From contig JBKBQT010000043.1 in NCBI GenBank assembly GCA_046292445.1, forward strand, positions 1-18,950: a stretch of 18,950 nt of DNA. Reading direction: 5' to 3'. Of this stretch, positions 7,195 to 14,661 are shown one piece after another. The stretch is from CALIZF01 sp046292445 (GTDB lineage: Bacteria > Pseudomonadota > Alphaproteobacteria > Rhodobacterales > Rhodobacteraceae). Both the position numbers and the translations under genes were made by a program. The notes below the pieces were generated by a model. It was given only the letters and a program-made list of their open reading frames with translations. It did not search any database and was not told the DNA's origin. Each line of letters starts with the position of its first letter. The first letter of the stretch is position 1.

Positions 7195-8252
7195 CCCGTC
7201 ATCTCCAGATACCCGCGCCCCGGATGGCTGCCGGTCACCCGCACCGGCCCCTCCCAATAGGGCACCGTCGTCTCCATCCAGGCCGCCGGATTGACCGCCG
7301 CCGCCGTCACGTCGATCCCGTGCCCCGGCACTTCCACCCGCCAGCGCACCGGCACGTCGCGGCCGGCGACACGGTGGGTGCCGAGCGGCGTCAGCCGCAG
7401 CGCGCCGTCGGCAAGCGCCAGCGCCGCGCCATCCGCCGCGATCACCGTCCCGATCGTGTAGGGCCGTGCCCCGCGCACCTGCGCCGCCATGAGCCGCGAT
7501 CCGTCGTCGAAGGCGAGCGCGAGCCAGTCCCACCCCGCCTGATCGGGATCGAGCGGCTGGGACGACCATTCCCGATCGAGCCAGGCCGTGCCGGTCACCG
7601 CGATCGTGCCACCGGGCAGCGTCAGCGTGCCCGCGGCGCGATAGAACGGCTGGGAATAGTAATGCGACGCCTGCCCGCCCGGCCCCTTGACCGAATAGCC
7701 CGCATCGCCGTGCAGCACCAGCGGGCCGGTCGCCGTCACGTCGAGCCTGTAGGAAAAATCCATCCCCCGCGCCGCCACGGTCACCCGGCCGAGGTCCGGG
7801 CCCGCAAGGCTCCAGTCGTCGATCCAGGCGGCGAAGGGCGCGGCTGTCACCCCGGCCTGCCCGATCCCGCCGCGGGCAAAACGCTCGGCGCTGAAATGCC
7901 GGTCGGGCGTGGTGACGGCGGCATGGGCCATCCAGACCTGCGGGCTGGTCCAGCCCGCGCCGTCATCGGGCGCGAGGGCGGATCGGAACAGCGTCCATTG
8001 CGCGCCGTAGGTCTGCCCGTCCGCCCCGTCGAGCACGGCGGTCAGATACCACCATTCGATGCGGAAATCGGGATGCGCGCCGTGATCGGCGGGGAAAGAC
8101 AGCCGATAGGCCGGGTCGGGCAGGGCGAACCCGGCCGCATCGCCCCCCAGCCCCGCGAACCCCGCCCCGCCCGCGCCCTGCGCCGATGCGGCGCCGGGCA
8201 GCGCGAGGGCGAGGGCGGCAGCGCAGAGGCTCGTCCGGACCCTAGCGTTCAT
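7182..8252 (-). CDS. Secreted AttH/CrtC-like lipocalin-domain protein
   Basis: A 356-residue protein with a Sec-type signal peptide (residues 1-24, cleavage after ASA) and a body of the AttH/hydroxyneurosporene-synthase lipocalin-like family. Visible family motifs are FRIEWWYLTAVL (63-74), GAQWTLFR (83-90), VWMAHAAVTTP (106-116), SHYYSQPFYRAAGTL (196-210) and GTAWLDREWSSQPLDP (221-236) followed by GWDWLALAFDDG (240-251). AttH homologues are found beside FtsX-type ABC transporters, as here, and are thought to bind a hydrophobic ligand in the periplasm; CrtC relatives hydrate carotenoids. No carotenoid genes are visible, so transport-linked ligand binding is the better guess. The ATG at 8252 overlaps the permease stop by 11 bases, so the genes are translationally coupled. 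The tail overlaps the ALDH16 gene by 13 bases. Confidence 0.87.
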   Translation of the reverse strand: MNARVRTSLCAAALALALPGAASAQGAGGAGFAGLGGDAAGFALPDPAYRLSFPADHGAHPDFRIEWWYLTAVLDGADGQTYGAQWTLFRSALAPDDGAGWTSPQVWMAHAAVTTPDRHFSAERFARGGIGQAGVTAAPFAAWIDDWSLAGPDLGRVTVAARGMDFSYRLDVTATGPLVLHGDAGYSVKGPGGQASHYYSQPFYRAAGTLTLPGGTIAVTGTAWLDREWSSQPLDPDQAGWDWLALAFDDGSRLMAAQVRGARPYTIGTVIAADGAALALADGALRLTPLGTHRVAGRDVPVRWRVEVPGHGIDVTAAAVNPAAWMETTVPYWEGPVRVTGSHPGRGYLEMTGYSP

Positions 8253-10650
8253 GCGCAAACACCCGCAGCAGATCCGCCGGCGCCATCCGGGCGATGCGCC
8301 GCATCGGCCAGGCCGCCGCAAGCGCCGCCGCGACCAGCGCCGCCGCCAGTAGCCCGGCCCATTGGCCCGGGAACAGATGCATCGGCAGCCGCCAGCCGAA
8401 GGCCTGCACATTCACCACCGCCAGCAGCACCCAGGCCAGCAGCAGCCCCACCGGCAGCGCCAGCGCCGCCGTCAGCGCTGCGAGCAGCAGCGTGCGGGCG
8501 AATTCCATCCGCGCCAGCCTGCCCCGCGTGAGCCCCATCGCCCAGACCGGCGCAAGCTGCGGCAGCCGCATCGCCCCAAGCGTGACCAGCGAGGCGAGCA
8601 GCGCCACCCCGGCCACCCCGAGCGTCAGGACATTCAGCGCCGCCGTCACCGCGAATGTGCGTTCGAAAACCCGCAGCGAAAACGCCTTGACCGCCGCCTG
8701 ATCCAGCACCCGCTCGGGCGGCAGGTCGAAGGCCGCGATCGCCGCCTCGGCCAGCGTCGCCGGATCGGCCGTGCGCACCGCATGGCCGAGCCGCGGCACG
8801 CCGGGAAACAGCGTATCGAACAGCCCGATCCCGATGATGGCCTGCGCCGCAGGGTTGCCATAGTCCGAATAGACGCCCGCCACCGGCAGGGCGGTGCCCG
8901 CCACCGCCAGCCGATCGCCGAGGCGCAGCCCCGCGCGGCGCGCCAGTTGCTCGTTCACCAGCACCCCCGACCCCGCCGCGACCGCATCCCAGACGCCCGG
9001 TGCCGCGGCGAGCAGGGGCCACGCCTCGCGATAGGTTGCGTGATCGACGATGCCGAACACCTGCCCCGGCAGGCCGGCGAGCCGCGCCTCGGCGCTCACG
9101 ATCGGCAGAACGGCCTCGGCGCGGCGCGCAAGGAAGGCGGCCAGCCGCGCGCCCTCCTCGGGCGTGCGGGCGGTGACATAGAGCTCGGCCGCCAGCCGCT
9201 GGTCGAGCCAGCCGGTGAAGGTCAGCCGGAAGGACGACACCATCGTGCCCACGCCCACATTCGCCGCCAGCGCCAGCATCAGCGCCATCAGCGCCAGCGA
9301 CAGGCCCGGCACCTGCTGGCGCGTGTCGGCGAGGAACCATTGCGCCAGCACGCCCCGCGCCCGCCCCTCGGCCAGCCGCAGCGCGCCGTGCAGCAGCAGC
9401 GGCAGCGCCAGCGCCGCGGACATCAGCAGGCAGCCGAGCAGCGCGAACCCCGCCACCACGCCGCCCCCGGTGAGCGCCAGCGCCCCTGCCGCGCCGGCCA
9501 GAAGGGCGGCCAGAGCGGCCTGCATCCGCAGGCCTCCTGCGGCCGCCATCGCCCAGGCCCGCGGCCGCGCCGGCGCGAGCACCGGCAGGCGCGCGATCCG
9601 CCAGAGCGCCTGCGCCCCGGCCGCCAGCGTGCCTGCCACCGCCAGCCCCAGCCCCGCCGCGATCCATCCGGGCCGCAGCGCGACCGTCCCCGGCACCGCC
9701 GCGCCGTAAAGGCCCGACAGCGTCGCCGCCACATCGGGCAAGAGCGCCGCCGCGACCAGCCAGCCGAGAACGACCCCCGCCGCCCCTGCCGCCAGCGCCA
9801 TCAGCATCAGCTCGCCCGCCAGCAGTGCCGCGAGCCGTCCCCCCGGCAGGCCGAGCGCCCGGAGCGTGCGGAACGTCGCCCGCCGCTGCTCGAAGGCAAG
9901 GCCCACGGCGGCATGCACGATGAACAGGCCGACCGCGAAGGCCAGCAGGCCGAAAGCAGTGAGGTTGAGGTGGAAGCTGTCCGTCAGTCGCGCGAGATCC
10001 CCCGCGCCCTCGGGCGTCTCCAGCACGAGGCCGGGGGCGACGGCGCGCCAGTCGGGCAGGCCGGCGGGCAGCGCCTCGGGCAGAAGAAGGCGGCTGAGCG
10101 TCTCGCCCGCCTCCAGCAGCGTCTGGGCGATGCCGACATCGACGATGAACGTGCCTTCGGGCAGGCCTTCGACCGCGCGCGGCACAAGGCCGCCCGGCAG
10201 CGCCTCGCGCGCAAATCGCGCCACGGTCGCCGGATGCGCCAGGGCCTCGCCCGGCGGGGTGATGAAGGCCAGAAGGCCGCCCCCGGCCGCGAGCCCGCCA
10301 AGGCCCGCCTGCGGCGGCGCCGTCAGCGGATCGACCCCCAGCAGCGTCACGCGCGCGGACCCGATCCGCAGCCGTCCCTCGATCACCGGCGATACCGGCC
10401 AGCCCGCCCGGCGCAGCGCGATGTAATCGGCCTGCGCCAGCCGCGCCGCATCGGCCGGGACGAGCCGGGGCAGACGATCCTGCCCGAGCACGCCGGCCGC
10501 GCGGTCATAGCTCGCCCGCGCCTCGGCGTTGATCGCCTGCACCCCGGTCCAGAGCGCGGTGGCGAGCGCGAGGCCCAGCAGCAGCATCGCCAGCTGCACC
10601 GGATGCCGCCACCAGTGCGACAGGAGCGCCGCCAGACCCGCCCGCGTCAC
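8242..10650 (-). CDS. FtsX/MacB-type ABC transporter permease (long, duplicated form)
   Basis: An 802-residue inner-membrane protein starting with GTG at 10650, whose GTGA overlaps the stop of the ATPase gene. Membrane segments read at about residues 18-40, 231-254, 273-303, 328-350, 378-425 (two), 447-470, and three more in the last 140 residues, about ten in all. Large extracytoplasmic loops lie after the first segment (about 41-230) and in the second half (about 475-660). This is two FtsX modules in one chain, as in lipoprotein/lysophospholipid-type and AttF/AttG-type permeases. Such transporters act by mechanotransmission on periplasmic or membrane substrates rather than by channelling solutes. 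With the ATPase upstream and the lipocalin downstream it forms a three-gene export or lipid-handling unit. Confidence 0.9.
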   Translation of the reverse strand: MTRAGLAALLSHWWRHPVQLAMLLLGLALATALWTGVQAINAEARASYDRAAGVLGQDRLPRLVPADAARLAQADYIALRRAGWPVSPVIEGRLRIGSARVTLLGVDPLTAPPQAGLGGLAAGGGLLAFITPPGEALAHPATVARFAREALPGGLVPRAVEGLPEGTFIVDVGIAQTLLEAGETLSRLLLPEALPAGLPDWRAVAPGLVLETPEGAGDLARLTDSFHLNLTAFGLLAFAVGLFIVHAAVGLAFEQRRATFRTLRALGLPGGRLAALLAGELMLMALAAGAAGVVLGWLVAAALLPDVAATLSGLYGAAVPGTVALRPGWIAAGLGLAVAGTLAAGAQALWRIARLPVLAPARPRAWAMAAAGGLRMQAALAALLAGAAGALALTGGGVVAGFALLGCLLMSAALALPLLLHGALRLAEGRARGVLAQWFLADTRQQVPGLSLALMALMLALAANVGVGTMVSSFRLTFTGWLDQRLAAELYVTARTPEEGARLAAFLARRAEAVLPIVSAEARLAGLPGQVFGIVDHATYREAWPLLAAAPGVWDAVAAGSGVLVNEQLARRAGLRLGDRLAVAGTALPVAGVYSDYGNPAAQAIIGIGLFDTLFPGVPRLGHAVRTADPATLAEAAIAAFDLPPERVLDQAAVKAFSLRVFERTFAVTAALNVLTLGVAGVALLASLVTLGAMRLPQLAPVWAMGLTRGRLARMEFARTLLLAALTAALALPVGLLLAWVLLAVVNVQAFGWRLPMHLFPGQWAGLLAAALVAAALAAAWPMRRIARMAPADLLRVFAHER

Positions 10651-11348
10651 GACGCCATGCCTTGTGCCGAGCCTTGTGCCGATGCCGGTTCGTCCTGAAC
10701 CCGGCCACCGGCCAGATGCACCCGCCCGCCGAGGCGCCCGGCAAGGCGCGGCGAATGGGTGACCATCAGGAGCGCCGCCCCGGCCTCGGCCACGCCTTCG
10801 AGCAGCAGGTCGAGCACGGCATCGCCCGTGGCCTCGTCGAGGTTCCCCGTCGGTTCGTCCGCGAGGATCAGCCGCGGCCGCGCCGCCAGCGCCCGCCCGA
10901 TCGCCACCCGCTGCTGCTGGCCGCCCGAAAGCTGTTCGGGATAGCGGCCCAGCAGCGCCGCAATGCCCAGCCGGTCGGCCAGATGCCCGCACCAGGCCGC
11001 ATCGTGCCGCCCGGCAAGACGCGCCTGAAAGGACAGGTTCGCGCCGGCGGTGAGCGAGGGGATCAGGTTGAACTGCTGGAACACGAGGCCGACCTTGTCG
11101 CGGCGCAGCGCCGCCCGCCCGGGATCGCCGAGCGCGCCGAGATCGGCGCCGTCGAGGCTGACAGCGCCGCCGTCGAACGGCTCGAGCCCCGCGATGCAAT
11201 GCAGCAGCGTGCTCTTGCCCGACCCGGATTCGCCCGTGAGTGCGAGGCTCTGGCCCGCGTCGAGGCGCAGCGACACGCCGCGCAGCACCGGCACCGGCCC
11301 CTCGGCGGTGGCAAAGCGCTTGGTCAGATCGATCACGTCCAGAAGCAT
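10647..11348 (-). CDS. ABC transporter ATP-binding protein (LolD/MacB-like)
   Basis: A 233-residue cytoplasmic ATPase with all nucleotide-binding motifs: Walker A GESGSGKST (39-47), Q-loop FQQFNLIPSLT (Q91), signature LSGGQQQR (140-147), Walker B LILADEPTGNLD (160-171) and switch His in MVTHSP (H198). FQQFNLIPSLT and DEPTGNLD are typical of the LolD/YbbA/MacB/AttE group that pairs with FtsX permeases. It should power the permease that overlaps its 3' end by 4 bases. A strong ribosome binding site, GGGAGGGG, precedes the ATG. The C-terminus ends with a short low-complexity SAQGSAQG tail, which is probably not functional. The 144-base gap upstream holds one inverted repeat and no recognised promoter. 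Confidence 0.94.
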   Translation of the reverse strand: MLLDVIDLTKRFATAEGPVPVLRGVSLRLDAGQSLALTGESGSGKSTLLHCIAGLEPFDGGAVSLDGADLGALGDPGRAALRRDKVGLVFQQFNLIPSLTAGANLSFQARLAGRHDAAWCGHLADRLGIAALLGRYPEQLSGGQQQRVAIGRALAARPRLILADEPTGNLDEATGDAVLDLLLEGVAEAGAALLMVTHSPRLAGRLGGRVHLAGGRVQDEPASAQGSAQGMAS

Positions 11349-11411
11349 CGCATCCCGCCCCTCCCTTTCGCATTTAACCCGCCGGGGCGCGGCGAGAAGG
11401 GGGCGGGCGCG

Positions 11412-11435
11412 GCGGCCGCAGCACTGCCCGGCCGC
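11412..11435. repeat. Inverted repeat in the ATPase-aminotransferase gap
   Basis: GCGGCCG (11412-11418), a 10-base loop, then CGGCCGC (11429-11435), a perfect 7-bp stem. It lies about 58 bases past the aminotransferase stop on the - strand and upstream of the ABC operon. No T-run follows on either strand, so it is only a weak terminator candidate; such GC palindromes arise easily at this base composition. Confidence 0.2.
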
Positions 11436-11492
11436 GGCGCGGCGTCGCGGGCGGATCGAGTATTTGCGGAACGATGAAGCCGCGCGGGGTTT

Positions 11493-12662
11493 TCAGAGCG
11501 GGCGGAGGGCGCGGGCGATGCGGCCTGCGGCCTCGGCGATCTGCGCGGTATCGCGGGCGACGCACATGCGCAGGTAGGCACTGGCGGGCGCGCCGAACAT
11601 GTAGCCGGGGGCGAGGCCGACCCGCGCATCCTCGAGCATCATCCGGGCGGCCTCGCGGCTGTCGTCGATGCCGTCGATGCGGAAGAAGGCATACATGCCG
11701 CCCGGCGGTTTCGGCCCGAGGCGGATGCGGTTGACCGCGCCGAGCGCGTCCCAGGCGGCGTCGATGCCCGAACGGCAGAGGGCGCGCATCCGGCCGACCA
11801 GCGGCTCGCCCTCGGTGATCGCGGCGGTCGCGGCGGCCTGGACGAAGCCCGAGGCGCCGGAATTGACGTATTGCGTCATCGCGCCGAGCGGGCGGGAGAG
11901 CGCGGGCGGGTGGCTCAGCCAGCCGATCCGCCAGCCGGTCATCGCCCAGGCCTTGGAGAAGGAGTTGATCGACAGGGCGCGGTCATCGGCCTCGGCGAGG
12001 GCGAGGATGCTCGGAGCGGCCTCGGCGTCGAAGGCGAGGCGGTTGTAGACCTCGTCGGCGATGATCCAGATGCCGGTGCGGCGCGAGAAGGCGAGCAGGG
12101 CGGCGAGTTCGTCGCGGCTGGCCGTCCAGCCCGAGGGATTGGCGGGGGAGGAGAACATGATCGCCCGGGTGCGCGCGTCGCAGGCGGCAAAGACGCGCTC
12201 GAGGTCGAGGCGCCAGCCGGCGGGTGTTTCGTCCATCGGGACGGCGCGGGGTTCGGCGCCGGCGAGATAGATGGCGCGGCGGATGTTGGGCCATTGCGGC
12301 TCGATGAACACCACGTTGTCGCCAAGGCCCGCCACCGCCATGAGCGCCATGTGGACCGCCTGCATCCCGCCGGGCGTCACGGTCGTGCGGTCGAGGCCGA
12401 CGGGCCGGCCGTGCAGGCGGGTCTGGTAGGCCGCGAGCGCCTCGATCAGCGAGCGGCGGCCGCGCATGTCGGGGATGTAGAACGTATCGCCCGCGTCGAG
12501 GGCCGCCTTGGCGGCGTCGCGGATGAAGGCCGGGGTGACCACGTCGCCCTCGCCATACCAGAGCGTGATGACATCGGTCAGCGCTGCCGCGCGGGTGGCG
12601 AGATCGGCGATGTTGTCGGTGTCGAGGTCCTGGATCAGCGGGCGGGGCAGGGGCGTGGTCAT
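11493..12662 (-). CDS. Class I/II PLP-dependent aminotransferase
   Basis: A 389-residue fold-type I enzyme of the aspartate aminotransferase family. PLP-site residues are visible: N175 in SSPANPSGW, D203 and Y206 in ADEVYNRLAF, Schiff-base K237 in NSFSKAWAMTGWRIGWL, and the substrate carboxylate Arg probably R365 in AYLRMCVAR. The NSFSKxxxMTGWRIG block is typical of aminotransferases acting on aspartate, aromatic or other amino acids; the substrate cannot be set from sequence. The start at 12662 has GGAG 11 bases upstream. A longer frame runs back to 12767, but its N-terminus (MGPSLSPCALLQG...) is unlike the family. The gene is divergent from the GntR-led operon and shares its 239-base control region, so it may be co-regulated and act on a keto or amino acid from that pathway (inference). 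Confidence 0.93.
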   Translation of the reverse strand: MTTPLPRPLIQDLDTDNIADLATRAAALTDVITLWYGEGDVVTPAFIRDAAKAALDAGDTFYIPDMRGRRSLIEALAAYQTRLHGRPVGLDRTTVTPGGMQAVHMALMAVAGLGDNVVFIEPQWPNIRRAIYLAGAEPRAVPMDETPAGWRLDLERVFAACDARTRAIMFSSPANPSGWTASRDELAALLAFSRRTGIWIIADEVYNRLAFDAEAAPSILALAEADDRALSINSFSKAWAMTGWRIGWLSHPPALSRPLGAMTQYVNSGASGFVQAAATAAITEGEPLVGRMRALCRSGIDAAWDALGAVNRIRLGPKPPGGMYAFFRIDGIDDSREAARMMLEDARVGLAPGYMFGAPASAYLRMCVARDTAQIAEAAGRIARALRPL

Positions 12663-12722
12663 CGGGGCACTCCGGTTCGCGGTCGGGGGCTGGCGGTCAG
12701 GCAGGATACGGTTGGGGGCAGA

Positions 12723-12747
12723 TTGCGCGCCTTGAAGCAGGGCGCAA
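12723..12747. promoter_or_regulatory. Inverted repeat in the divergent control region
   Basis: TTGCGC (12723-12728) and GCGCAA (12742-12747) form a 6-bp inverted repeat with 13 bases between; CC/GG inside can extend it with a bulge. It lies 61-85 bases upstream of the aminotransferase start. It could be a regulator site or leader hairpin for that gene. Nothing in the sequence ties it to a named protein. Confidence 0.22.
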
Positions 12748-12775
12748 GGGGATAAACTCGGCCCCATTGCAAAAG

Positions 12776-12862
12776 TGTATGCCGTTCAGGCGCCATTTGC
12801 CGGGCATGTCAGGGAAAATGGCGGTTCATTTCGATTGACCGACGATCCAACCGGCGCATACA
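12776..12862. promoter_or_regulatory. Candidate GntR operator half-sites
   Basis: TGTATGC (12776-12782) and its exact reverse complement GCATACA (12856-12862) sit in the intergenic region between the aminotransferase and GntR genes. The right copy runs into a 9-base palindrome ATACAGTAT (12858-12866), similar in style to the short AT-containing palindromes bound by FadR/VanR-type GntR proteins. It covers the proposed -10 of the regulator gene, which would suit autorepression. This is inference from symmetry and location only. Confidence 0.3.
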
Positions 12863-12864
12863 GT
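12835..12864 (+). promoter_or_regulatory. Candidate sigma70-type promoter for the GntR-led operon
   Basis: TTGACC (12835-12840) and TACAGT (12859-12864) are separated by 18 bases and match the -35 and -10 consensus at 5/6 and 4/6 positions. Transcription would start near 12871, leaving a leader of about 30 bases to the ATG at 12902. No equally good promoter was found for the divergent aminotransferase gene. Confidence 0.35.
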
Positions 12865-12901
12865 ATTCGGAACCGTGAGGATGCAGGGGCTGCGAGGGAC
12901 A

Positions 12902-13582
12902 ATGGACGCCGCGACCGGCCGCCGCGAAAGCCTTCGGGAGCAGATCTACGGCGATCTGCTGCGCCGGTTGCAGCTGTCGGAATTCGGGCCCGAGGATCGG
13001 CTGGTCGATACCGAGATCGCGGCCGCCTGGGGCATCAGCCGGATGCCGGCGCGCGAGGCGCTGTTGCAGCTTGTCAACGAGGGATACCTGCGCGGCACGA
13101 CGCGGGGTTTCGTCGTGCCGAGCCTGACGATGCAGGAAATTCGCGATGTGTTCGAGGTGCGCAAGCTGCTCGAGCCGCGCGCCGCCGCCCATGCTGCGCG
13201 CGACCTGACGCCGGCGGCCGAGCGGGCGCTGGGCGAGGGGCTGGCGGCGGCGCGGGCTGCGGCCGAGGGGGCGGACGTGCGGGCGATGATCGCGGCCAAC
13301 ATCGGGTTTCGCGCCGCCTGGCTGTCCTGCGTGCGGAACGACCGGCTCAAGGCGACGATCAACCGGTTCGTCGATCATGTGCAGACGGTGCGGCTGGAGA
13401 CGCTGCGGCGCGAGGCGACGCGGCGGGTGGTGGTGGACGGGCTCAGCGACATCCACGACGCGCTGATCGGGCGCGATCCGATCACCGTGGCCGACCGGAT
13501 GGCGACCTTCATCGGCGCGGCGGAACAGGCGTTCTTTGCCGCGCGGCGGGCGCAGATGGCCGAGGAGAGGGGGGCGGCATGA
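12902..13582 (+). CDS. GntR-family transcriptional regulator, FCD (FadR) subfamily
   Basis: A 226-residue regulator. The winged helix-turn-helix is at about 10-75, with recognition region DTEIAAAWGISRMPAREALLQL and wing GYLRGTTRGFVV. The all-helical FCD ligand domain (about 78-215) starts IRDVFEVRKLLEPRAA. FCD domains usually bind a metal with D-x3-H plus two more His; here those positions read N133, R137, H185 (retained) and I204, so a metal-bound ligand pocket is unlikely. The ATG at 12902 was chosen because GAGGGA precedes it. A GTG at 12875 and an ATG at 12881 are possible alternatives. It heads the catabolic operon, overlaps the monooxygenase start by 4 bases, and is probably an autoregulated repressor relieved by a pathway compound (inference). 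Confidence 0.92.
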   Translation: MDAATGRRESLREQIYGDLLRRLQLSEFGPEDRLVDTEIAAAWGISRMPAREALLQLVNEGYLRGTTRGFVVPSLTMQEIRDVFEVRKLLEPRAAAHAARDLTPAAERALGEGLAAARAAAEGADVRAMIAANIGFRAAWLSCVRNDRLKATINRFVDHVQTVRLETLRREATRRVVVDGLSDIHDALIGRDPITVADRMATFIGAAEQAFFAARRAQMAEERGAA

Positions 13583-14661
13583 CGCATCCGATGGCCGGGC
13601 CGGGCTTCAAGCTCGGCGTGTTCGCGGCCAATGCCGATGGCGGCCTTGCCATCACCACCGTGCCCGAGCGCTGGCGCGCGTCCTGGGACGACAATCTGGC
13701 CGCGGTTCGGATCGCCGAGGATGCGGGGTTCGAGTTCTTCCTGCCCATCGCGCGCTGGAAGGGCTTCGGCGGCGCGACCAACGTGCGCGAATGGTCGTTC
13801 GAGACCTTCACCTGGGCCGCCGCCCTGTCGGCCGTCACCCGCCGCATCGGCATCTTCCTGACGGTGCATGTCCCGCTGGTGCATCCCGTCTTTGCCGCCA
13901 AGGCGCTGGCGACCGTCGATCACGTCTCGCGCGGGCGGGCGGGGCTCAACATCGTTTGCGGCTGGAACCCCGGCGAGTTTGCCATGTTCGGGGCGGCGCC
14001 GGTGGAGCGGCCCTACGACCAGGCCGCCGAATGGATTGCGGTGATCGAGCAGGCCTGGGCGGAGGGGGCGCCGCGCGATTTCGACGGCGCGTATTACCGG
14101 CTCAAGGGTGTCGTCAGCCGCCCGGGCCCGGTGCAGCGGCCGCGGCCCGTGACGATGAACGCGGCGTTCAGCGGGCCGGGGCGGGATTTCGCGGCGGCGC
14201 ATTGCGATTACCTCTTCTCGACCTTTGCCGAGCTCGAGGACGGGCGGCGGCACATTGCCGACATCCGCGCGCGGTCGGCGGCCGTCGGGCGGGACGTGGG
14301 CATCTATACCGTCGCCCATGTCGTCTGCCGCGAGACGGATGCCGAGGCCGAGGCCTATTACCGTCGCTATGCGGTGGACGAGGCCGACCATGCGGCGGTG
14401 GACGATCACATGGCCAAGAAGAAGGAATTTGCCGGCTCGCACGATGCAAGCGCCTTCGATCTCTACCGCCAGCGCTTCGCGGGCGGCGCGGGGAGCTTTC
14501 CGCTCGTCGGCGCGCCCGAGACGATCGCCCGCGACATCGGGCGGATCGCGGCCGAAGGCTATGCCGGGGCGGCGCTATCCTTCGTCAACTGTGTGGACGA
14601 GGTGCCGTTCTTTGCCGCCCGCGTCCTGCCGATCCTGCGCGAGATGGGGCTGCGGGCATGA
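13579..14661 (+). CDS. LLM-class flavin-dependent monooxygenase, RutA-like
   Basis: A 360-residue luciferase-like monooxygenase. It follows the RutA/EDTA-monooxygenase-type pattern: FKLGVFAANADGG near the start, an RWKGFGGATNVREWSFETFT segment (59-78), RRIGIFLTVHVPLVHP (88-103), then VSRGRAGLNIVCGWNPGEFAMFG (116-138). Enzymes of this group use reduced FMN supplied by a separate reductase and O2 to oxygenate a substrate; RutA opens the pyrimidine ring of uracil. No flavin reductase gene is visible here and none of the other rut genes are present, so this is a relative with a different substrate. ATGA overlaps join it to the regulator before it and the aldolase after it, so it is probably the entry step of this operon (inference). 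Confidence 0.9.
   Translation: MTHPMAGPGFKLGVFAANADGGLAITTVPERWRASWDDNLAAVRIAEDAGFEFFLPIARWKGFGGATNVREWSFETFTWAAALSAVTRRIGIFLTVHVPLVHPVFAAKALATVDHVSRGRAGLNIVCGWNPGEFAMFGAAPVERPYDQAAEWIAVIEQAWAEGAPRDFDGAYYRLKGVVSRPGPVQRPRPVTMNAAFSGPGRDFAAAHCDYLFSTFAELEDGRRHIADIRARSAAVGRDVGIYTVAHVVCRETDAEAEAYYRRYAVDEADHAAVDDHMAKKKEFAGSHDASAFDLYRQRFAGGAGSFPLVGAPETIARDIGRIAAEGYAGAALSFVNCVDEVPFFAARVLPILREMGLRA

Noticed and set aside
1351..7569. Open frame of 2072 codons on the - strand
   Set aside because: It lies antisense to five well-supported genes, has very Arg/Gly/Ala/His-rich low-information protein sequence and no recognisable domain. Such long mirror frames are expected when third positions are almost all G or C.
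7182..8252. Calling the lipocalin-like protein crtC
   Set aside because: Shares the EWWY and DREWSSQPL-type motifs, but it has a signal peptide and sits with an ABC transporter, and no carotenoid genes are near; AttH-like is the better fit.
5106..8531. Open frame of 1141 codons on the + strand
   Set aside because: Overlaps the ALDH16 gene in another frame and then runs antisense to the lipocalin; composition is typical of a GC-driven shadow.
8362..10698. Open frame of 778 codons on the + strand
   Set aside because: Exactly antisense to the ABC permease, which has clear membrane segments and operon overlaps; the + strand product is Arg/Gln/His-rich without motifs.
13579..14661. Calling the LLM monooxygenase rutA itself
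   Set aside because: It resembles RutA in several blocks, but no other rut gene is present and the operon partners differ, so the symbol would be misleading.
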